In this document: positions 11,786-19,291 of the stretch, one piece after another | Position numbering within the stretch: position 1 is the first letter of the stretch | Layout of the letters: each line of letters starts with the position of its first letter | From: Chromatiaceae bacterium | GTDB lineage: Bacteria; Pseudomonadota; Gammaproteobacteria; Chromatiales; Chromatiaceae | Direction: 5' to 3' | Assembly (NCBI GenBank): GCA_028277905.1 | Contig: JANQFI010000194.1 | Location: forward strand, 1-43,389 | DNA: 43,389 bases | Program-made: the position numbers and the translations under genes | The notes under the pieces: model-generated | The model's input: the letters and a program-made list of their open reading frames with translations, nothing else | Database searches by the model: none | What the model was told of the DNA's origin: nothing

Positions 11786-13537
11786 TCAGCGTGGGGTGAA
11801 CTGCGGGAAGTGGTCCAACTCGTCGTCCAGGTGCCGTGCGAACAGTCTTGCCTGCACTTGAAGCAGGCGCCGGTAGCTGAGCCTGTAGCCGAGCAGTGGG
11901 TGTGTGACCTCCTGGCTCAGGCGGCGCTCGAAGGTGGCGATGAAGCGCTTGCGCCCGTCGGGGTGGAGGGCGACGCTGCCGGCGGCTTGGATGAAGTCGG
12001 TCGGGCGCACTTCGCCGTTGTTGATCGCCTGGAGGACGACAGAGTCCGCGAGCAGGGGGCGGTAGGGCTCCATCATGTCCAACGACAGGGCAGGGCGGCC
12101 ATACCTAGGCTGGTGGTAGTAGCCGAGGTAGGGGTCCAGGCCGATGGCGGACAGGATATTGGTCCAAGTGCGCGTCAGCAGACCGTATGCATAGGAAAGC
12201 AGGGCGTTGACCGGGTCCGTTGGCGGGCGCCGGTTGCGCTTGCGAAAATCGAACGTCAGCGAAGCGCTGTCGCCCGGCGCGCGGATGAGGTTGGCAAATT
12301 GTCCGAAGTAGCGGGCCGCGGCGCTGCCTTCGATGCCGAGCAATGCGCCCAGATCGCCGGCCTTCTGCGCGCGGCGGATGTCGCTGTTGAGGTCTTCCAG
12401 CAGTGCAGGCGGGGCGCCGCCGTCGGCCTTCCAGTTGCGGCGCAGCAGGGTGCGCGCGTTCTTGATCTTGGCCTCGACCAGGGTCTTGGCGAGCCGCAGG
12501 CAGAAGGCCTGGTCGTCGGCGGCCCGAAACTGCGCCCGCCGTAGCTCGATGTTCTTGTGCCCGGTGCCGATGGTATGGCCCATGAGCCAGCCCCCATGGC
12601 TGTGCCAACTGATGGGGATGTTGCGCGACATCAGCTCCTGCATGGCCGGTGTGGTGACGTAGACGTTCCCGAATAGGGCGAGCTGCGAGACGTCGATGAG
12701 GCGTACCTCCTGCACCTTTTTGTCGTCGATGAAGATCTCGAGCCGCTCGCCAGATTTGCTCACCTTGGCGTGCCAGGCCTGCACATAGAGGGGCAGGGCG
12801 GTATCGAGCCCGACGGCAAGCGGGCGGGGTGCAATGTCGGCACCGCGGAAGAAGGCGGTCTCGTCCGGCAGACAGATGCCGACGAGCGAGCAACGGGGAC
12901 ACTTGGGGCTGTCTTCCAGCGGCGGCGGGATCTGCCCTCCGGCCGCCACGAAGCGCAGCCCATCGATGGTCTGCTTGGTCAGCGCGTGCAGCTCGTCGTC
13001 AAGGGTGACGCGCACGCGCTCGCGGCTACCGGCGTAGTAGATGACGCCTTCGGTGCAGGTGTAGCCGTGCTCGGCGAGGATGACGCCCTGGACGCAGAGC
13101 TGCACCCGCTCAGGGTCGTAGGCGCCGCGAGGCACGTGGGGGCGCTTGCCGCGCTTGTAGTCCACGGGCGTCACGGTGTTGCCGCTGCCCTCGATCAGGT
13201 CCATGCGGGCGATCAGCCCCAGACGGTTCGACGACAACTGGATGGAACGGGCGTGTATCTTCTCCGCGCCCTCGTCCTTGGCGGTCTCGCCTTTGGCTCT
13301 GTCCTTCTCCGGCGGCGGCAGCTTGCCGCCGGGCCGGTCGACGCGACGGTGCACCCAACGGCCCTCGACAGTGTCCGCGGAGTCGTCCCATTCGCCCTGG
13401 ACCCATTCCAGGTAGGCCAGGCGCGGACAGTAGCAGTACTCGTTGATCATCCGTGCCGGCAGCAATGGCACGTCGTTGTGGAGCTCGGGAAAGGGGAGCT
13501 CGAGATCCTGTTGGCCGGTTGTGGATGCGTCGCCCAT
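11786..13537 (-). CDS. cas4-cas1: Cas4-Cas1 fusion (spacer acquisition)
   Basis: The 583-residue protein joins a Cas4 nuclease to the Cas1 integrase, the arrangement typical of type I-G. The Cas4 half (about 1-230) has iron-sulfur cysteines at about C35 or C37 and C213, C216, C222. It also has the RecB-type motifs RMDLIEG (D113), PVDYKRGK (D126, K128) and a following Q146. The Cas1 half (about 240-583) has the three metal ligands expected: E403 in GIEGSAAARYF, H475 in GYYHQPRYG, and D487/E490 in SLDMMEPYRP. Cas4 trims prespacers and selects for the PAM, and Cas1 integrates them with Cas2. The ATG at 13537 is preceded by GGGAGA about 7 nt upstream. Of the fusion's two neighbours, csb2 lies 190 bp upstream and cas2 215 bp downstream, so the acquisition genes are looser than the tightly packed effector genes. 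Confidence 0.95.
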   Translation of the reverse strand: MGDASTTGQQDLELPFPELHNDVPLLPARMINEYCYCPRLAYLEWVQGEWDDSADTVEGRWVHRRVDRPGGKLPPPEKDRAKGETAKDEGAEKIHARSIQLSSNRLGLIARMDLIEGSGNTVTPVDYKRGKRPHVPRGAYDPERVQLCVQGVILAEHGYTCTEGVIYYAGSRERVRVTLDDELHALTKQTIDGLRFVAAGGQIPPPLEDSPKCPRCSLVGICLPDETAFFRGADIAPRPLAVGLDTALPLYVQAWHAKVSKSGERLEIFIDDKKVQEVRLIDVSQLALFGNVYVTTPAMQELMSRNIPISWHSHGGWLMGHTIGTGHKNIELRRAQFRAADDQAFCLRLAKTLVEAKIKNARTLLRRNWKADGGAPPALLEDLNSDIRRAQKAGDLGALLGIEGSAAARYFGQFANLIRAPGDSASLTFDFRKRNRRPPTDPVNALLSYAYGLLTRTWTNILSAIGLDPYLGYYHQPRYGRPALSLDMMEPYRPLLADSVVLQAINNGEVRPTDFIQAAGSVALHPDGRKRFIATFERRLSQEVTHPLLGYRLSYRRLLQVQARLFARHLDDELDHFPQFTPR

Positions 13538-13628
13538 GAATCATCTCCCAATGCCTTGATGTCGGGTCAGTCCTCGGGGCAGCTTGGCGGACGCCTTCCT
13601 CGCCGGTACCCCGTCGTGTACAAGATGG

Positions 13629-13634
13629 AGTATA
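13629..13634 (-). promoter_or_regulatory. Possible -10 element for an internal cas4-cas1/cas2 promoter
   Basis: TATACT on the minus strand lies about 90 nt before the cas4-cas1 start, in the 190-bp gap after csb2. This is the only sizeable gap among the effector and acquisition genes apart from the one before cas2. No convincing -35 hexamer is present, so the call is weak. Confidence 0.25.
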
Positions 13635-13727
13635 GCTAGGATTTTGGGCAAAGCGAGACGGGGCACACGTGCCTGGATGCGGCGCGCATGATGGAAGACC
13701 CTGCGGCATTTTGCTACGCCATCCTGG

Positions 13728-15431
13728 CTACCTGTCTTCGTCTACGGCCCTGAACAGGCCGAGTCCGAAGTGGCTGCCGTAGCCGAGGCAGATCGGCCCC
13801 TGTACAGGCTTGGCGAAGCGCAGTCGCAGCGGAGAGCCGAAGTTCACCGGAGGTGCGGGGCCGTTGCCCCGCACTCGTATGAAATGCCTTAGACGATTCA
13901 GTTCGACGTCAGCCGCGGCGGGCTGTTCACCTGAACCGGATTCTCCTGGCGCGAGCAGCCGGATATCGGCAACATGCCCAAGATGGGCCATCGGCTCAAT
14001 GCCCACGTCTGTAGCGCATCGCCGGACCATGAGCTCCGCCCGGATCTGCCCATCGAGACTATTCTTGCCGCGCGGTTTCAGGTAGCGTGGAGCAACGAAC
14101 GGCGTCCAACTCACCCATTCACGAGCGCCCTCGCTCGGGCCGAGCAGCGCGCCGACCCGTCGGCCCAGCTCATCTGGCAGGCGGCGAAGGTCCTCAAGCC
14201 TTCCCGCGGCCTCCAGCGCGACTTTCAGCTCCCCGACGCCGCCTTTCGTGTACGTGCCGCGCACGGCACGGATAGCCTTCTGCGCATCCTGATCCAGCCC
14301 CATGCGCGCCCAGATGAGGATGTGCTCGATGTGACCGTCGCCGTCCAGGTCGAGCGGCAGAATGTGGGCGTGCTCATGTGAGCCGGTTAGAGGCTTGCCA
14401 TTTACGTCGCATCCGGACAGCACCCGTGAATAGCCGGTGAACCGCTTGACGGCCAGTCCCAACTGCTTGTGCAGCATCTCGGCCTGCGGAAGGGTTCGCG
14501 TCACCGGCGGCAGGGCATGGTCGTTGCCGCTGTCGGTTGCCAGCGACAGCAGCATGCATTCTACGGGTGCCACCCGCTGGGACGCGGAGCGCGGGCGTGG
14601 CGAGGACGGTTCTAACAGGTCAACCGGACGCCAGTAGAAGACTCGGCGACTGCCCGGCGGTTGGCTCCAGCCGTACTGGCGCAGCCAGCTGGTGTCCGCT
14701 TGCAGGCAGGCGAGCAGGTCGGGTGGGTAGGGCATCAACGCCTTGGCCTGTTTCTCGCGCAGGGCCTTGGTGAGCCGTTTACTAGGTGGCGGTTGGAGCG
14801 GCGCGAGGGCCGCGGCAACCGCTGTCTCGCGCCAGCGGTCGTAATCCGTGGGCGCTTGAGGAGCCAACACGGCCACCTGCTCCCAACCGGTCCCAGGTGG
14901 TGCCAAATCCTGCTCTGCCACGCAATTCGGCACTGGGATCTCGTCATCGGGCGTGGCTAAGCGGGCTTCGATCCAGCTTTCAGACCGGCCGAGGTAACCT
15001 AGCCGCGCGACGAGCTCTGCCAATAGGGCGCTTTCATCAGTGGTCAGTACAAGATCCCAGATCACAGCGAGGGTGGCATCGTCGAGTCGGGCCCAGGTGT
15101 CAAAAACCAGGCTGGTGCGCTCACGGCCGCGGTCGAGGCTCGCCAGCGGCATGTAGTGGCGCGAATGTGTGCTTAGCCCTTCGGGCAGCCAATAGCTCGG
15201 CAGGGACGCCGACAGCTTGAGTATCAAATCGCGAGTGAGGGCGGGTGGCCGACTGGCCCATGGCGTGTCGAGGCCTGCCTCCCAGTCGAGCGTGTTGTAG
15301 CCTGCTGCGAGCAGCGCTCGCAGCAGGCGCCAGGGTGAGGGCGGCCATTCGACTTGACCTTCGTTGACGTGGTGGTCCGGCGGGGTGGCGTGATAGCGCC
15401 CCGCCGGGAAGCGGACAAGTATTGCGACCAC
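13728..15431 (-). CDS. csb2: Csb2 (GSU0054 family), fused Cas5-Cas6 of type I-G
   Basis: The 567-residue protein starts MVAILVRFPAGRYHATPP and has the family signature EWPPSPWRLLRALLA at about 29-43. Near its end is the glycine-rich loop GYGSHFGLGLF, typical of Cas6-type RAMP proteins. In characterised I-G systems Csb2 combines Cas5 (crRNA 5' end binding and capping of the backbone) with Cas6 (cleavage of the pre-crRNA at the repeat hairpin), and no separate cas6 exists in this locus. The repeat here has a stable 7-bp stem suited to such cleavage. The start codon lies 3 bp after the csb1 stop, so the two are translationally linked. Domain borders are approximate, and I did not identify the catalytic residues. 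Confidence 0.92.
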   Translation of the reverse strand: MVAILVRFPAGRYHATPPDHHVNEGQVEWPPSPWRLLRALLAAGYNTLDWEAGLDTPWASRPPALTRDLILKLSASLPSYWLPEGLSTHSRHYMPLASLDRGRERTSLVFDTWARLDDATLAVIWDLVLTTDESALLAELVARLGYLGRSESWIEARLATPDDEIPVPNCVAEQDLAPPGTGWEQVAVLAPQAPTDYDRWRETAVAAALAPLQPPPSKRLTKALREKQAKALMPYPPDLLACLQADTSWLRQYGWSQPPGSRRVFYWRPVDLLEPSSPRPRSASQRVAPVECMLLSLATDSGNDHALPPVTRTLPQAEMLHKQLGLAVKRFTGYSRVLSGCDVNGKPLTGSHEHAHILPLDLDGDGHIEHILIWARMGLDQDAQKAIRAVRGTYTKGGVGELKVALEAAGRLEDLRRLPDELGRRVGALLGPSEGAREWVSWTPFVAPRYLKPRGKNSLDGQIRAELMVRRCATDVGIEPMAHLGHVADIRLLAPGESGSGEQPAAADVELNRLRHFIRVRGNGPAPPVNFGSPLRLRFAKPVQGPICLGYGSHFGLGLFRAVDEDR

Positions 15432-15434
15432 GGA

Positions 15435-16439
15435 TCAACCCCCGCTTGTGGTGGCCTCGCCGGCGCCTTTGTCTTCGTCGTCGCGCTTGGCCTTGATCTT
15501 GTCTGCGTAGACGGCCGAAGTGACGACCATGTCGTTGCGGCAGGCGCCGATCGCATCGCGCAGGTCGGGCAGAATCTCTGTATGCATGGGTAGCGAGAAG
15601 TCCGCCGGCCTACTGGCGCAGATGACCCTATCCTTGACGGTCAAGTCGCAAGCGGTGCGCAACCGTAAGCCCGCGTCGAGCAGAGCCCGGAGCTTGAACA
15701 GAGCCAGCAGGACCAGCATCCGCTCGACAGACTCGTCAAGACCGAAGCCGCGAATCTGCGCCAGGTCGAGGTTGACGTAGAGCGTCAGGCTTGCGGCCGT
15801 GTATTCATCGCGCGCGAAGGGCACATTGCCGAAACCGATCTTTGTGTCGCCTTGTGGGTTCACGTGATCGTTCTTCACACCCCCGGACGGCGCGACCTCG
15901 ACGCCATCCGCTTCGATGAAGGCAGACAAGCTGCGTGCGACACGGAGTCGTCCTCCAGCGAGCTCTTTCTTGGCGAGAAACACCCCGTGCAGCAGGCTGC
16001 CGACGTCATACTTGAGCAGTACCTCGGCCAGCTTCCGGCGGTTGATCGGTCCCGTCTCCATGACGCCGAGCTCGCTCTGTAACTGGTGGAAGAACACCTT
16101 CTTCGAGTCCTCCAACAGGTACGGGCTATTCAAGCGATGGGACTCGAGGATGGTGTCGGTCAAGAAGCTGCCGTCCTTGCGGTTGATGCGCACGTGGGAG
16201 ATGCCTTCCAGGTCTGTCTTCACATCCTGCCGGGCGTCGTCCCAAATCATAAGCTCCAATCGGTTGGCCATGCTCTGCGCACTCTCGACCAGCAGTGAAT
16301 CGCCGTCTTTGGTGCGGTAGGTTGCGGCACCAAGCGCCGGGAAGCCGGTGGGCTGGAAGCGATGCCCTTGTACGGGCTCGAGCGGAATCGCGAAGAGCAG
16401 CCGATGAGTGGCGCCGAGGCGGTTGAGATCGATAGCCAT
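15435..16439 (-). CDS. csb1: Csb1 (GSU0053 family), Cas7 backbone of type I-G
   Basis: The 334-residue protein contains the family motif ESAQSMANRLE at about 52-62 and the early RFQPTGFPALGAATY stretch. Csb1 is the Cas7-type RAMP that polymerises along the crRNA to form the Cascade backbone. It lies between csx17 and csb2 with only 3 bp on either side, so its dose is tied to its partners. The C-terminal tail (KRDDEDKGAGEATTSGG) is charged and probably disordered. Size and neighbours agree with the family. Confidence 0.93.
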   Translation of the reverse strand: MAIDLNRLGATHRLLFAIPLEPVQGHRFQPTGFPALGAATYRTKDGDSLLVESAQSMANRLELMIWDDARQDVKTDLEGISHVRINRKDGSFLTDTILESHRLNSPYLLEDSKKVFFHQLQSELGVMETGPINRRKLAEVLLKYDVGSLLHGVFLAKKELAGGRLRVARSLSAFIEADGVEVAPSGGVKNDHVNPQGDTKIGFGNVPFARDEYTAASLTLYVNLDLAQIRGFGLDESVERMLVLLALFKLRALLDAGLRLRTACDLTVKDRVICASRPADFSLPMHTEILPDLRDAIGACRNDMVVTSAVYADKIKAKRDDEDKGAGEATTSGG

Positions 16440-16442
16440 GCG

Positions 16443-18737
16443 TCAGTCCTCCGTGGTGGCCTCGTTCCGAGCCGGATCGAGGCGGAAAAGAAAGCGGGTT
16501 GCGGTACGCTCGTCGATCGGAAAGGCAAGCGCTGCGGCCCACCGCCGGGCCGTCGATGCCGGTAGCGCGGCGGCGCGCACCGCGGTGCGAATGCCGCTTG
16601 CGCGCAGGCGCCGCAGTGCGATGTCGACGGCGCTGGCAGCATCGCCAGACGCCAGGCGGCGGAAGACGGCGGGATCGCTGCGTATATCGAGCACATTCGA
16701 TGCTCCGCGACGGGCCGGCGGCAGTAGGGCGAGGCGCACCACGAGCCAGGCGTCGTCGGGGATTTCTCGATCAGGCGGCGGCTCGACGGCTGACGGGGAT
16801 TCTCGCCATTGGCGTCGATCAATGGCCATCAGGGCGCGAGCGAGGGCCAGGGTATAGTCCAGGTCAACGGCGCCCGCGATCAGGGCTGCGAGATCCGCCG
16901 CCTGGGCGGAAACACCGAAGCCGGGTTGGAGGGGCAAACGGCGCTGACCGCGCTGCGCGCCCTCTACGAGGCGTCGTGCTACGAGGGCAATCGCATCGGC
17001 TTCGCCGCCGCGCCCCGCCATGACCACCTCGGGTCCGGTCAGCAGTTGGGTATTGCCCATGGTCCCCGACTGGGCGAAACGGTCGATTTGTCGACGGTCG
17101 AGAGGCAGCCAATGGCGGCGCAGGCTGTTCCACCAGCGCGCATCCGCACCTTCGAACGTGCCCTGTTGAAGCGCGAGCGCCAGGGCAAGGCGCAAGGCCG
17201 GCTTGCCGTCGTCCGCGGCTGCGATCCAATCTGGCCGGAGTGGCGGAATGGGACCAGCCTTGAATCCTGTGCCGGAAACCATGGCGCGCTCGATCGCTGC
17301 CAGCCCGAGGAGCACACGTTGCCAGCGGCACGGCTCGTCGGGATGCTGGCTGAGCGCCAGCAGGACATCACCGAGTTGGCGCTCCGCAATTGTCAACCGG
17401 GCCGGGGCATGTTGCGTCCGGGTCTCGCGTCGGAGCCGCGCGAGCCAAGCGTCCAGATCGTCCAGGCAACTGAGGCTGGCCACCGCCCGGTTCGGTACGC
17501 TGAAGCGTCCCAAGGGTACGGCAAGATTGGATTGTCCGTTGCGCTCGATGTACCCGTAACGCTGGAAAGCTCCGATTCCACGTGCCGTGCCGAGTCTGGC
17601 GATGGCGCGGGCCAGGTCCAGCGGTTCCCGGGCCGAGCGGGCGCCGAGTTGGGCGCGGCCTTCAGCGAGGAGGCGCTTCAACTCGTCGAGTCGCAGCGGA
17701 CGGTCCCAGAGCGGCATCCATTGCTCGCCGCGAGGGCTCTCGTCCGAGTCGGCGGCGCTACCGTAACCGGCCCCACGGGCCGATAGCGTGAAGGGTGCTG
17801 CGGCGCGCACGGCTTGGCTTTCACCCAGTCGCCGGGTCGCGTGTGCAGCAAAAGGAATCACGCCTTCCAGCATCAGGATGAAATCCACCGGGTTGATCAT
17901 GCTGTCGCCTTGAGGGCCATTGGCATTGTTTGCACCGCCAGCGCCAAAGGGCAGGAACTGACCGATCGGTGCCTGGTGCCGATACGCGGTGCTCGGGCGT
18001 GACCAGAGCGCAGCGCGCAGCCATTGCTCGGCGGGCGCACGCGGCACTCCGATGTGGGATTCCAAGTCGAAGATGTCGCCCAGGCGCTGCAGGAAGTTGT
18101 TGGTGAAGTCCAGCTTGCCGTCGGCACCACCTGTGCCGAGCAAGGCCGGATAGGTCGCGTTACCCTCCTCCGTCAGGACCAACGCCACGTCGATCCAATC
18201 CCGGTGTGCGCCGCGCCAGGTGAGCCGTAGGTTCGGAATCAGCTCGGCCTTGAGCTTCTTGAAGTGGCGCTCTGCCGCGGCGAGTCGCGCCTTGTATTCA
18301 GGTGCCTGGCGCAGGGCGTCGCGCTGGGCACGAGAGAGGCCCTTGACCTTGGTCTCATCTTTGATGAGACGGACGGCCTGATCGGCGTCCGCGATGTCCT
18401 CGAGCAGTGTCCGTGCCGCACCGATCCCAGTTCTTAGATTCGCAAAACGCTCTGCCTCGGAGTCCATGATCGGGTCAAGGCCTCGATCCTTGGTCGCGAA
18501 GAAACCCGAGCCACGGTTCCAGGGCGACAACATCGGCGTTGGCGCGTACCGGTGCAGGAAGAACTGCTCCAGCTGTTCGGCATCGAGCGAGGTCGCCAAG
18601 CCGAACCGCTCACTATTCCACCATCCCCGCGCCTCGGGATCAGCCTGCTCTGCAACGAGCCGCAGGACGCCGATGGCCTTCAGGTAGTGGGCAAGGGGCC
18701 TGGGTGCGCAGCCGTCGAAATGGTGAATATGGATCAT
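16443..18737 (-). CDS. csx17: Csx17 (Cas8g), large subunit of type I-G Cascade
   Basis: The 764-residue protein begins with the family signature HHFDGCAPRPLAHYLKAIGV and continues with LRLVAEQADP. It is the large subunit expected in type I-G, where it takes the Cas8 role: PAM recognition, R-loop stabilisation and Cas3 recruitment. I recognise it by the N-terminal motif, length and operon position; no catalytic site is expected. The ATG overlaps the cas3 stop by ATGA (18734-18737), so translation is coupled to whatever reads the end of the long cas3 frame, including its Fic segment. Confidence 0.92.
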   Translation of the reverse strand: MIHIHHFDGCAPRPLAHYLKAIGVLRLVAEQADPEARGWWNSERFGLATSLDAEQLEQFFLHRYAPTPMLSPWNRGSGFFATKDRGLDPIMDSEAERFANLRTGIGAARTLLEDIADADQAVRLIKDETKVKGLSRAQRDALRQAPEYKARLAAAERHFKKLKAELIPNLRLTWRGAHRDWIDVALVLTEEGNATYPALLGTGGADGKLDFTNNFLQRLGDIFDLESHIGVPRAPAEQWLRAALWSRPSTAYRHQAPIGQFLPFGAGGANNANGPQGDSMINPVDFILMLEGVIPFAAHATRRLGESQAVRAAAPFTLSARGAGYGSAADSDESPRGEQWMPLWDRPLRLDELKRLLAEGRAQLGARSAREPLDLARAIARLGTARGIGAFQRYGYIERNGQSNLAVPLGRFSVPNRAVASLSCLDDLDAWLARLRRETRTQHAPARLTIAERQLGDVLLALSQHPDEPCRWQRVLLGLAAIERAMVSGTGFKAGPIPPLRPDWIAAADDGKPALRLALALALQQGTFEGADARWWNSLRRHWLPLDRRQIDRFAQSGTMGNTQLLTGPEVVMAGRGGEADAIALVARRLVEGAQRGQRRLPLQPGFGVSAQAADLAALIAGAVDLDYTLALARALMAIDRRQWRESPSAVEPPPDREIPDDAWLVVRLALLPPARRGASNVLDIRSDPAVFRRLASGDAASAVDIALRRLRASGIRTAVRAAALPASTARRWAAALAFPIDERTATRFLFRLDPARNEATTED

Positions 18738-19291
18738 TGCCGGTCCTCTTCTGCGAAACGCTCGATCCAGATGTCTGCGAGCGGCTCCCAGTCGGTGCGG
18801 TCGGCCGCCTCGAGCGCGGCTAGGTAGCGGTCCGTGTCAGCCCCCGGAGCCGGGGTCGGGTCGATTGCCGGCAACCCGAGCCGCCGGAGCAGCTCGGCGA
18901 GCAGCAACCGTGTCGCGCGTCCATTGAAGTCTGCAAACGGGTGGATGCTGAGGAGGCGCCCTTCGGCGAAGGCGAGCAGCTCCGGGAGACAGGCGTCACC
19001 GGTAGCCGCAACTGCATCGATGCGCGCTTGGAGCTCCCGGCAGTAGTCTCGCATCAAGATCGGAACCTGAAAGCCTGGCGGTGCCTGGTGATGGCTGACT
19101 CGGACGTTGATGCGTCGCCATTGGCCGGCGATGTCCGGGATCAGATCGGCGCAAATCGCAGTATGCAGATCCCGGATGAGCGCTTCGTCCGGGAGACGGT
19201 CCGCATACTCGTCCAGTGCGATGGCCGCTTGCGTACGCTGGACGTTCCGCGCGAGGTGTGGGGCCAGCTCGATGCAGGTCAGTCGTCCAAG
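18734..19291 (-). other. Fic domain (AMP-transferase fold) at the 3' end of the cas3 frame
   Basis: About 185 residues show a complete Fic core. LIRDLHTAICADLIPDIAGQ is followed by a QVPILMRDYCRELQ segment and then HPFADFNGRATRLL at about 1073-1086 of the long frame. The canonical motif is HPFx(D/E)GNGRxxR. All positions match except one glycine, replaced by phenylalanine; the catalytic histidine, the acidic residue and both arginines are kept. Fic proteins usually transfer AMP from ATP to a target protein, and many are toxins held by an antitoxin. I see no in-frame ATG, GTG or TTG near the natural domain start, only CTG at 19282, inside the CTGA overlap with the antitoxin stop. It is therefore made as a Cas3 fusion, or by re-initiation at CTG, or by frameshifting. 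Confidence 0.85.

Noticed and set aside
12100-12260. Cas1 seems to lack a glutamate after NALLSYAYGLL (LTRT instead of the frequent L(T/K)RE or KEC)
   Set aside because: That glutamate is not the metal ligand. The catalytic Glu lies earlier in the EGxAAxxYF motif and is present here as E403, with H475 and D487/E490 also in place.
12770-13639. 289-codon + strand ORF opposite cas4-cas1
   Set aside because: Antisense shadow of a confident gene in high-GC DNA; no recognisable motif.
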